From the NCBI GenBank assembly GCA_018659375.1, contig JABJMO010000051.1, forward strand, positions 1 through 49,448: a DNA stretch of 49,448 nucleotides, given 5' to 3'. The DNA comes from Methanobacteriota archaeon. Lineage in GTDB: Archaea; Thermoplasmatota; Poseidoniia; Poseidoniales; Poseidoniaceae. The notes beneath the pieces were generated by a model, which did not search any database, had not been told where the DNA came from, and saw nothing but the letters and a program-made list of their open reading frames with translations. Position numbers and translations under genes: made by a program. Each line of letters begins with the position of its first letter. The stretch's first letter is position 1. Shown piece after piece: positions 43,301-49,448 of the stretch.

Positions 43301-46268
43301 CATACCTTGCAGGAATCCCTGCTAATCTAGCCATAGTAACAAAGGCAGTGTTGTAATCAGTACAACTGCCGATTTGATTCTGTAGTACAAATTGTGTAAT
43401 ATCCTGACCAGCGGGTGAGTTGATATTAGAGTGATATAATTTAAAATCAAATGTATCATTACCAAGTCTCAAGAAGTCGCTCAATGATTGAGCGGTTGTG
43501 AACGCATCTTGAGAAGTGGCATTAGCCACGACTGAAGAAACTGTTTGGTTAACAACGTGTTCTGGTTTAGAAACATCATTGAAATAATCGGGAGTAATTA
43601 ATTGATAATCGCTATTTGTGCTGGCGATTGTATTACTTGCAATACTATTCCAATCAAAGAAATACTCTTCTTGTTTGACATTGATGCGATTAATTACACC
43701 GTCTTCAATGCCAAGATTCACGGTATCGTTAGAACGAGTCAACTGGGTATTAGGATCAGACCAAAATGTGATATTACGATAATACGAAGAAATAGGTATG
43801 TTACCTATCTCAATTGTATTGTTGAATGTTATATCCCAGTCTACAGTGCCATTAGAGAACGATAGGTCTGGAAGCAAAGTATAATTATCAATATTTGGCA
43901 ATATCGGACTGGCTGGGTGTACCTCTGCCAAATTGGCATAAGTCGTCCCTGTGTAGAAGTCATTGGTATTCATCCTCCAGCGATGTATTTGTTCTAAATC
44001 CACCGTTCCTGAAGTATTATTTGCCCAGAAAACCACTCCACTCGAAGTAATATCATCAGTTGGATCAAATGGGTCAAATGGTGAGTTCAAGCATCCTGTG
44101 CCCCAAAAGGCGATTGGACATTCATCACCATCAGACATACCGCCACCATCGGTATCTGGGTTAGTCCAATCAGTGCCTGTAAGATTTTCAATAGCATCTG
44201 GTATGCCGTCACCATCAAAATCCTCGGGTAAAATATCATCTAATGGATTCGATTCAGGATTAGTACCGTCTGTATATTCGGTTCTATCATCCACCCCGCC
44301 ACTATCTGTATCAAATAAAGTAGGACTAGTCACCCAAACATCAAGACTACCGTTACCAATTCCAATCCATATCAAATCACATCCAGTGGTGTCTTCAAAA
44401 TAATTGTTTAATGAATCTGAATCATCATCAAGAAGATTACTACAAGGTTCGTTAGGGTCTGTGAAATCAAATACTTCATCAAAATCACTTACTCCGTCTG
44501 AATCTGTATCAACCAAACTAGGATTGGAAAACCAACCATAGACACCTAAAATCTCTTCCCAGTCTGCTAGACCATCTCCATCACTATCCTCATAATCGTC
44601 GTCACAATATTGTTGTGTAGTCAACAATGTCCCAGCTGCTGTTGCCGAGGTATGACAAAAAGAACCATTCCGATTCAGTGCTTCTGTAACTCCAACACCT
44701 GGTCCAACTGAAACACCAACTAAGGATTGGCTTGATACTGATATGTAACTAAATGGTATTAAATTCCCTGAAGAGTTGTACCAACCCTCACCTCCATTTG
44801 GATTGAATCCCGAAGCATCCTGTAGAGTAAGTAAGGAGGAACCTGAGTTCCAACTGTTTATCGAAGTGGCAAAATTAACAAATGAATCACATGGATCTGT
44901 GCCATGGGTTACGTTTAGTTCTTCACCGTCATTGACTCCACCAAAATCTGAATCTGCTACGTCCCAGAGGGTACAGGATAGGTTTTCTTCCCAATTTTGC
45001 AGTCCGTCTTGGTCTTCATCTCCGGAATCTTCCTTTCTAGTTGGGTCCGTTTCACCAGGGTCTACGACACCGTTGCTGTTGTTATCTTCCTCACCATCAT
45101 CAAACGCGTCATCATCTGTGTTGTTGTTTCTAGGGTCGCTTGCTTGAGCAGGATTACCGTATAATCCATTTACCTCAACTCCATCAGGAATACCATCGTT
45201 ATCTGTGTCAGATGCTGTTGGGTCAGTTAACAAAATCAATGCTTCATATGAATCGTTTAATCCATCATTATCGCTATCTGCTCTTTGTGGATTGGTGGAA
45301 GTAATTCCGTCAACTTCTGCAGTGTAGGTAGCACATCCCCCAGGACCAATACCCCTTACTGGATCGCATGGAGAGGTTGTTTCAGTAAATCCACCATTTG
45401 GCCCGTTTCTAAAACATGGCACTGAACCACACATAGTATCCCATGTTGGATTGACGTATTCTAATAAATTGTTTAACCCATCGCCATCAGGGTCGCCGTT
45501 TGGACCGTCTGCATTGGACGGAGAGGTTGCGTTGAGGCCATTTGCAGCCTCCCAACCATCAGGCATCCCGTCACCATCAGTATCCCAACCAGATACATCT
45601 TCATCAATTAGACCGTCACCATCATCATCATTGGAGAAACAATCAGCGTCGCCATCACCATCTGGGTCAGCTGAATCTACTAAACCATCTTGGTCATCAT
45701 CAAATCCGTTAGCGCACACGTTACCTACTGGGTCTTCATCACAGAGTATCGTATTACCTAATCCATCTGCACCTGCATCGCCACACAAAGGACGTAGGTA
45801 TTGCAGAGAATCCTCTTCATTCCAATCATTTACCGGAACGGTACCGTTCCACCATATGCCATTATCAAGCATATTTGGAGTTGATGGATTATCCCATCCT
45901 GCTGGCATGAGGTAAGTATATTCCTGTAGGTTTGACATTCCGTCACCGTCAGGGTCGCCAACTGCACCATCATCATTAGCGCTAGATAGAGGATTTAGCC
46001 CGTATTTCCATTCCCAACCATCAGGCAATCCATCATTATCGGTATCCGGGTCGTTAGGAAATGAATTTATTAGATACTCTAATCCATAAGTCAAACCATC
46101 GCCGTCCTGGTCAGTATTTGTAGCACTTGCATCGATTGCAAAGAATTGGATTGAAGCCAATGAGGAAAGTAGCATCAACAAAATAAGGGAAATTGATTTC
46201 ATCGCATCCTTGTGTTTCACAATTTGCAATTTTGCAGCCGGCTGAGTGACTATTGAACGCTTTCGCAT
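37332..46268 (-). CDS. Giant surface protein: calcium-type repeats, transglutaminase-like core, Ig-like domains, DUF4129-like tail
   Basis: 2978 residues. A signal peptide (LILLMLLSSLASIQFFAIDASA) follows a basic 22-residue start. Residues about 50-720 hold many D-x-D-x-D-G-(L/M/I) calcium-type repeats spaced by WE...NGLNP or TDPT elements. Around 900-1040 lies a transglutaminase-like domain with GSCTDYNTAFVTMARLAGIP (Cys969) and WIPFD, but the usual H-x-W is T-S-W near residue 1012. A long series of Ig-like domains follows to about 2830, each with a D-x-x-G-x-F/W and a closing F-x-G-S/T motif. A TM helix at about 2840-2862 leads to a cytoplasmic helical tail resembling DUF4129, a known partner of transglutaminase domains. 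A TATA box 25 bases before the ATG at 46268 supports that start; an ATG at 46202 is the alternative. It probably projects from the cell as an adhesin or surface scaffold. Confidence 0.88.
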   Translation of the reverse strand: MRKRSIVTQPAAKLQIVKHKDAMKSISLILLMLLSSLASIQFFAIDASATNTDQDGDGLTYGLEYLINSFPNDPDTDNDGLPDGWEWKYGLNPLSSANDDGAVGDPDGDGMSNLQEYTYLMPAGWDNPSTPNMLDNGIWWNGTVPVNDWNEEDSLQYLRPLCGDAGADGLGNTILCDEDPVGNVCANGFDDDQDGLVDSADPDGDGDADCFSNDDDGDGLIDEDVSGWDTDGDGMPDGWEAANGLNATSPSNADGPNGDPDGDGLNNLLEYVNPTWDTMCGSVPCFRNGPNGGFTETTSPCDPVRGIGPGGCATYTAEVDGITSTNPQRADSDNDGLNDSYEALILLTDPTASDTDNDGIPDGVEVNGLYGNPAQASDPRNNNTDDDAFDDGEEDNNSNGVVDPGETDPTRKEDSGDEDQDGLQNWEENLSCTLWDVADSDFGGVNDGEELNVTHGTDPCDSFVNFATSINSWNSGSSLLTLQDASGFNPNGGEGWYNSSGNLIPFSYISVSSQSLVGVSVGPGVGVTEALNRNGSFCHTSATAAGTLLTTQQYCDDDYEDSDGDGLADWEEILGVYGWFSNPSLVDTDSDGVSDFDEVFDFTDPNEPCSNLLDDDSDSLNNYFEDTTGCDLIWIGIGNGSLDVWVTSPTLFDTDSGGVDDRTEYTDGTNPESNPLDDILPEDFDGDGIPDAIENLTGTDWTNPDTDGGGMSDGDECPIAFWGTGCLNSPFDPFDPTDDITSSGVVFWANNTSGTVDLEQIHRWRMNTNDFYTGTTYANLAEVHPASPILPNIDNYTLLPDLSFSNGTVDWDITFNNTIEIGNIPISSYYRNITFWSDPNTQLTRSNDTVNLGIEDGVINRINVKQEEYFFDWNSIASNTIASTNSDYQLITPDYFNDVSKPEHVVNQTVSSVVANATSQDAFTTAQSLSDFLRLGNDTFDFKLYHSNINSPAGQDITQFVLQNQIGSCTDYNTAFVTMARLAGIPARYVTGYSAGQWNGEGYTVTTQDYTSWGEVKLSIDTGSNVIDLGWIPFDSCPQSENLTITNQSVNPLSFDRDLSTNLELSGKFVFADNLTAIDTYELEAYFVPINELSNLPGSGLNGDRLIGIVETNSTGVFSFNDTITAILDPGVYSIVMLHRPFELISNDVIIYSSYVNVTEDSVINHEFPLAVNIPVVGAGSLTTIQGQINYENNPTDYFIQDANRSIYLSFTSSVNGTNNLTGFVTNTGAWSVSVELDETEVLGLKNAELWFEGWLQDTDGTLSLPEYHLRPSKLNITLDVREAPNLTATVEGPLANNSIFIVNQDLWVNGTARSLGISPIDMEGQLVLSMRENGTFEEWSEIFSITVNGTFSVQQQLTAQLANFGAGDLELRLRFLPNSISATDDANLSINEPYKLKSFLTFEFESSPQLRGYDASYGVNLLDHRGQSVRFVNGDFDFSFNGTWYNTSSNLSGSFQKVVPLDSNLPAGDYQLNIAFNGSDDYDSSSGNDFLRVKAEIGWNITIAQDWTHIGNTTFINGTIYDAVYQTPILGDNISQYTIVMITDETKQIDLAQGLVNNLTSDFSANITIPFNIKSNAYTIQVSFDFYSQQPAGGPYYASEDPIFDEVSGELTALPTPNLLGGVESEFVVSGGQEDSTFVVLTNEDLEISSVVTDIADSSFLPSVTVNYFFDFNSSNLSMGSSQTDENGSSSLIWPATSISPGNYEVLILVDDDLTDSLAVNNSRHTGNFTIINVTVQANTDIRIDSVPNSITAGLDFNVIGQVMDDDDASRVLIESVKLKANWLNNANETLVESYVTTNNGSFNLTLPTDTSNNGTLRGAKTLVISVVDGSSKFYLTSSVESAIFVFGVTQFDSIQPLNAIVVNRGDDVNMTSQLVESSNLFQPLPGYDVTYQFRGSQIGTVQTDVRGFANITHNIPFSQPLGITTVDVIFAGSSDLLSTSANFSTINVRSLTFLVIDDIIDNPIAGDQFNISGRVTSDNGSGLEQVDGTLLPANILFDINDESIGFTVSGGFVTAGGYWNASILLSPNFAAGNNTIEAAYIPAINFYLGSNSTTQFDTRGFTEIRFIEPALDIQGQPTLNDRVERGNDIDVKVLLIDNTGLPVDGQLITITLTGTQITTILTTAENGTAFGTIPIPANMSVGEKSVNAIFTGTPGTTGLLGSESNSTFVVLASTQIAITDYPISLVAGDYLSVNGTLLDDLGQQLAIQGIPSSAVVHLMIDDESVASVETNSSTGDFSLGYMLPDDVTAGSHTITVEFFGGRDWVDPIGVGEPSNPEYYLPSVSSVLFNVSVPTKISLITQGGDVNREEIMIIEGLLLDLVDNPLNELTVEVWLDGEFMTNVTTDSAGLFTAIYPVPADAELGPVVLEIRFSGSQFYLPSDANGTWNIFSHIVLDVSIPETLAVGQNVTITGSVVDNQLSPIPNHQVELIIEGITIASIITDENGDFSYNWFVTDLFDFGNRTLTAYSGSQGYYRASSTNTTFFLAHRADITASFDTKSQVTRGDIWEISGRLFDIDSLTNEGLEDEDLEIYLDGELVATTTTGTNGDWNVVILATQDLTRGQHQFDFVFEGTYSHIGTNQELSAFVWANLQVSIDSSSTNVAVRSDGTFGPITLTGSISEIGGTGEIFEDLTINVGNGTECATQREGAKCIPSSLVNINWFNGNFTIDTVAPSWYGLGSQYIYLDVLENSSLYINGVSVNRAIFIKLNVDYQWDIAQLEESGNNEITGAITILANDTGLGVPGISVTYTLLNESNGQLTNPLTVVTDPSGLAEFEFISDPPFGDYESWGYVTIDAQVNDPIISDNSKLKFESLRNSNEFNPKYKFDEEESTVPAWAYLVILLVIALVTAGIVTYRMKNKNELLQEAAEVFAYTAELLAAGDAIRETIFTCYQSMCSVLQQNGFLRRDFETVREFEVAIRQAMPQISDDALTALDNMFEMARYSRDEMGAQHQQAAQMALERMVQEISSFAAIPNR

Positions 46269-46289
46269 GATACCAACATGCTTCGGCTG

Positions 46290-46297
46290 TTTTTATG
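46290..46297 (-). promoter_or_regulatory. TATA box for giant surface protein gene
   Basis: The minus strand reads CATAAAAA, centred about 25 bases before the ATG at 46268, so the transcript is probably leaderless and the long N-terminal form of the protein is favoured. It lies in the 91-base gap after the upstream surface gene. Confidence 0.5.
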
Positions 46298-46359
46298 ATT
46301 GATAAGGCAAATGGTACGATGTTCATACAATGCGTCGAAACCAATCAAATAGTGACTAT

Positions 46360-49284
46360 TCAAATCTCGTCTAGTGCATCGAGTAATTCGATATCATCAT
46401 CCTCTGCAGTTACCGGTTCTGGGATGTCAAACTCCATTTCATCGGATTCATCCAATTTGCTTTGTAACTCCTCAGGCAATTGAGTTATGTTTACAACGGA
46501 TGAATCATATCTTCCTCTGCGATAAACTGCGAAGATGAACAAGACAACCAGACCTGCCCCCAAGGCTAGTGTTTGAGGCTCGGGATCGTATACTTCGTTA
46601 ATTAAGCAAGAAAAGCCAGTACACTCGGTCTTGAAATTGAATTTTGAGAGTTGTGTATAAGTTGAGTTGTAAGGAACCTCATCGTCCATTGGAGTCACAC
46701 GGAGGACAAATTCTACGTCTGAACCATCCTTTAGGTTAGCTGGTGCAGTCAATTCAACAAAGAAATCTTTACTGGTGTATGCTGGTAAAGTGACTAACAA
46801 GAAGCCACCACCATCTTGAGATGATAATGCAGCAATTTCGCCGTCCCAGCCAGTTGGTTCTTCTAACTCAATCACTACATCAAGAGGTACGTTATTATCG
46901 TTGACAATGCGGAACTCTATATTTTTGGTTTCTTCAGAAGTGAATCTGGTGTACTCGCTCTTTTGAGTAATAGGCAAACGACCTGGTTGAACATCTTCCT
47001 CGACTCTAACTACGATTGGCAAGTCAAAGTACCTAGCTTCATTAGATTCAACACCTTCTTCAGAAACTCTAAGGTAAATTGTTTGATTACCTGCTGCAAC
47101 ATTCTCAGGCAAATCGATAGTTAAATCAATATCTGCGTAGGTATCTGGTGCAAGATTGACCACAATGATTTCGTTGCCCGAGGTATCTGTTATCGAGTAA
47201 TCCCATGTAGTGTATCCCATATCAGCATCAATGTTTCTCGAGAGGTCTTTCGGATTGACGATCCTCCATGTAGTTTCACCGGCAATATCGCTGGTATCAG
47301 TCACTCTAATTGTATAATCCACAGTATTACCTGGAGCTATTGGACCAACGCTACCTAGAGTACCACCATCACTATCAGAGATTACCTCTGCTAGGATTCC
47401 AAATGTCCGATGCACAGTAAAACTATTGTCGGTTTGTAATTCTGAATCTCCTTCGCTGGTAATTTGCAAGGATACCAATCCAATATCCTGTGAGTCTCTT
47501 TCTAGCGGCGGGTAGACCTCCATCCTCACAGTCAATATGTCATGTGACCCTATATCTGGAGTCACTGAGTTGATTCCTTCCTCGGATAACTCCATTCCTG
47601 TATCGTTGTCAAAGAATTTGTATTGCCAAGAAGTTGGCATTGCATTTACTCTAATAAAGAAAGAGTCTGTATCAAATCCTGAGTTGAAGATGTCAATAAA
47701 AAAATCTCCAATCTCATCTGAATCAACATAATGCGATAACATTTCATCATAAAATTCAGGCCTGGTTGAATCAGATATCTGGATTTGATGTTCTTCATCT
47801 TCATAGATGGAAATTCTTGGAGGCGCAAAAACTCCGACTTCTTCAATATTGAGAACTATCTCTACAACGGCTACTTCGGTTGTAGTTCCATCAATGTCAG
47901 CAAATGCTCGAGCTTCAACTTCTAATTTATCTGGAGCGGTCGATAGGTCGCCATCTGGGACATCAATCTGCAAAATTGGCCTAGCAGAGGTACTGCCCCC
48001 TTGTAGGGAATAGCCTTGTGGTTTATCCCAAATTGGGTCAGACCAAGTTGATGGCAATGAGCGTGACAAGTCGAAAACGACTTCTAAATCAGAGGACGTT
48101 GAACCCGTATGTTCTACTAAGAACTCTATGCTAGTAGTTTGACCTGGGGCAATCAGTACCGTATCAGGCTGATTTGATGGCAATGAGAGATAAATACCAT
48201 GTTCCAAGAATTCTAGTCCTTGATGTTCAAATAATACGGTATGGCCTTGAATATCTTTAATTTCAAGAGTAACCTCGTAATCACCTGGTTCGATTCCTTG
48301 ATTGAAGGTGTAGGTGAAATTGCCCACTAAACCATTATTATCCAAGGTTAAATCATCATCTTCAAATTCTTCATTGAAAACTACTGTTGCCCCTTCATTA
48401 GTACTCATAATCAGGTTTACGCTTTCGATGTCGTCTCTGCCAAATGCGTCTTTAACTTGAATAGTAAATTGCATTTCTCTAAATTCTTGTCGATGATTAG
48501 GATACCATTCAAGAACTTCACTATCGGTCCATCCAGAACCTGGCATGTGAACCTTTACCGCAGATTGTGATAGAGCGTTAGCCTTGACTTCCAGTTTGGA
48601 AAAACTGTTGGTTGAATCTATATCGCCAAATTGGACCATAACGTCACAATTACCGCTATCTCCGCCAATGCCGCCACCTTGACATCCATCTATAGTAGCG
48701 TCAATTTCCACACCGAGTTTCTTACCGTTCTCAACGGTAAATCCAGCTTCAGTAATTTCGAAATTAACCACATTTACTGCATAGGTACAGGAGCCACCGC
48801 CAATTCCACCAAATCCGCCACCACCGTTACAAGGATCATCTAACTCAACAACTTCTTGTTCAATTGTGGTGCTACCAGAAACCAGTTTGAAAGTTATGTC
48901 AGCAGTAGCGCCATCATTACCTTCAAACTTAACATACATGCTTAGTTCAATGTAATTATTTGCTCCTTCTCCGTATACCTGCAGATCGCTGATCATCTCA
49001 TCTGTGTAGAATTCTACAGTCGAAAGCACGCTTAATTCCTCAGAGGAACCTTCAGGCTCCATTGTTGAAATTGACCCATCTCCACCAGATTCTGAGGTTG
49101 GTGAATCAATATATAGGTCATAAGACTCGTTTGATGAACTGGAAAAGAAGTTGGAGTTATCCTCTAGTGTAAGGCTAACATCACTAGTTGGACTACCAAA
49201 TAACGGAGTAAGCGAGGCAAGCAATAGAAGCACAATAGTTGAGGAAATAAGCCGGGCGCCGGCGTTGTTTTCATCGCGTTTCAT
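46360..49284 (-). CDS. Large secreted membrane-anchored protein with CARDB/NEW3-like domains
   Basis: 974 residues from the ATG at 49284; a GTG three codons earlier is equally possible, with GGAG nearby. A signal peptide is seen at about 12-35 (LISSTIVLLLLASLTPLFGS). Two Gly-rich loops contain Cys (DPCNGGGGFGGIGGGSC and later GCQGGGIGGDSGNC), likely disulfide-closed. The rest is beta-rich with several CARDB/NEW3-like segments, seen as ...FxVEHTGSTSSDLEV..., IDIFNSGFDTDSFFIRV and FRIVNDNNVPLDVVIE. A TM helix (LALGAGLVVLFIFAVYRRG) leads to an acidic cytoplasmic tail of about 50 residues. It lies just upstream of, and codirectional with, the giant protein, so the two may act together on the surface. 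Confidence 0.85.
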   Translation of the reverse strand: MKRDENNAGARLISSTIVLLLLASLTPLFGSPTSDVSLTLEDNSNFFSSSSNESYDLYIDSPTSESGGDGSISTMEPEGSSEELSVLSTVEFYTDEMISDLQVYGEGANNYIELSMYVKFEGNDGATADITFKLVSGSTTIEQEVVELDDPCNGGGGFGGIGGGSCTYAVNVVNFEITEAGFTVENGKKLGVEIDATIDGCQGGGIGGDSGNCDVMVQFGDIDSTNSFSKLEVKANALSQSAVKVHMPGSGWTDSEVLEWYPNHRQEFREMQFTIQVKDAFGRDDIESVNLIMSTNEGATVVFNEEFEDDDLTLDNNGLVGNFTYTFNQGIEPGDYEVTLEIKDIQGHTVLFEHQGLEFLEHGIYLSLPSNQPDTVLIAPGQTTSIEFLVEHTGSTSSDLEVVFDLSRSLPSTWSDPIWDKPQGYSLQGGSTSARPILQIDVPDGDLSTAPDKLEVEARAFADIDGTTTEVAVVEIVLNIEEVGVFAPPRISIYEDEEHQIQISDSTRPEFYDEMLSHYVDSDEIGDFFIDIFNSGFDTDSFFIRVNAMPTSWQYKFFDNDTGMELSEEGINSVTPDIGSHDILTVRMEVYPPLERDSQDIGLVSLQITSEGDSELQTDNSFTVHRTFGILAEVISDSDGGTLGSVGPIAPGNTVDYTIRVTDTSDIAGETTWRIVNPKDLSRNIDADMGYTTWDYSITDTSGNEIIVVNLAPDTYADIDLTIDLPENVAAGNQTIYLRVSEEGVESNEARYFDLPIVVRVEEDVQPGRLPITQKSEYTRFTSEETKNIEFRIVNDNNVPLDVVIELEEPTGWDGEIAALSSQDGGGFLLVTLPAYTSKDFFVELTAPANLKDGSDVEFVLRVTPMDDEVPYNSTYTQLSKFNFKTECTGFSCLINEVYDPEPQTLALGAGLVVLFIFAVYRRGRYDSSVVNITQLPEELQSKLDESDEMEFDIPEPVTAEDDDIELLDALDEI

Positions 49285-49353
49285 GGTGTTCACGGACTCC
49301 GCTGGTAATAGGACGGTTAAACGGTTTTGGGTTGATGTTTCAAATTATTCAAG

Positions 49354-49361
49354 TTTTATAG
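49354..49361 (-). promoter_or_regulatory. TATA box upstream of the 974-residue surface protein
   Basis: The minus strand CTATAAAA is centred about 73 bases before the chosen ATG, giving a leader of about 45 bases. The remaining sequence to the window end (49362-49448) shows no gene or other structure I can support. Confidence 0.45.
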
Positions 49362-49448
49362 TGGCTAGAAACATGCTGATTTTCAACTTTTACTCAAATG
49401 TAACACGAGTTCAGTCATGTGTTTTGCAACTTGGTGCAGGGAGTGGGA

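Noticed and set aside
43963-45915. Plus-strand frames of 120-155 residues opposite the giant surface gene
   Set aside because: Ser/Pro-rich translations arise from the complement of GAT/GAC-rich calcium repeats; no start sites or family features.

Overview
The window looks like chromosomal DNA of a marine planktonic archaeon, most likely a Marine Group II / Poseidoniales member of the Thermoplasmatota. That placement is inference from gene content. The archaeal signs are an rpoH-rpoB-rpoA1 polymerase operon, an RNase P Pop5-type protein, an XPD helicase, an archaeal-type tRNA-Lys without an encoded CCA, and TATA boxes about 25 bases before several start codons. These sit beside bacterial-looking metabolism (GshA-type glutamate-cysteine ligase, hexameric-type glutamate dehydrogenase, propionyl-CoA carboxylase) and very large secreted proteins with calcium-binding-type repeats. 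There is no CRISPR array, insertion sequence, prophage or rRNA. Coding density is very high and no gap exceeds about 220 bases.

Layout. 1-6040: tRNA-Lys(UUU) followed by rpoH, rpoB and the 5' part of rpoA1, all on the minus strand. The polymerase subunits show unusual features: lost zinc ligands in RpoB, an altered zinc site and an insertion in RpoA1, and an N-terminally extended RpoH. 6165-11207: a methyltransferase/biotin-ligase fusion, an RNase P protein, two unrecognised membrane proteins, and a divergent FtsZ-family GTPase with a TPR partner. 11387-17211: a five-gene plus-strand respiratory operon with a CxCH secreted protein, a small membrane protein, a Rieske protein, cytochrome b, and a 937-residue protein joining the cytochrome b C-terminal half to an exoplasmic domain and an HdrD-like iron-sulfur module. 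17213-21539: a convergent minus-strand operon of asnB, gshA, a polytopic membrane protein, a 2[4Fe-4S] ferredoxin and a small membrane protein. A 37-residue membrane microprotein lies just upstream at 21591-21704.

21755-26040 is a propionyl-CoA/methylmalonyl-CoA locus. A polyprenol-kinase-like protein, meaB and mcmB run left, and pccB, a small subunit and the biotin carrier protein run right from a shared divergent promoter region. The biotin ligase at 6165 could modify the carrier. Biotin carboxylase and the large mutase subunit are not in the window.

26101-37328 holds a small zinc-ribbon-like protein, a 1537-residue secreted protein with PPC-like and thrombospondin-type-3-like repeats, an HSL-family esterase, glutamate dehydrogenase, a TerB-like tandem protein facing a ribbon-helix-helix regulator, a small Gly-rich protein, XPD, and an Hsp20-like protein. 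37332-49293 is almost filled by two minus-strand surface proteins. One is a 2978-residue protein with calcium-type repeats, a transglutaminase-like core lacking its usual His, many Ig-like domains and a cytoplasmic DUF4129-like tail. The other is a 974-977-residue protein with CARDB/NEW3-like domains.

The strongest candidate for a new system is the cytochrome b/HdrD fusion complex next to a gamma-glutamylcysteine synthetase operon. Together they suggest a quinone-linked thiol/disulfide or related electron-transfer chain.
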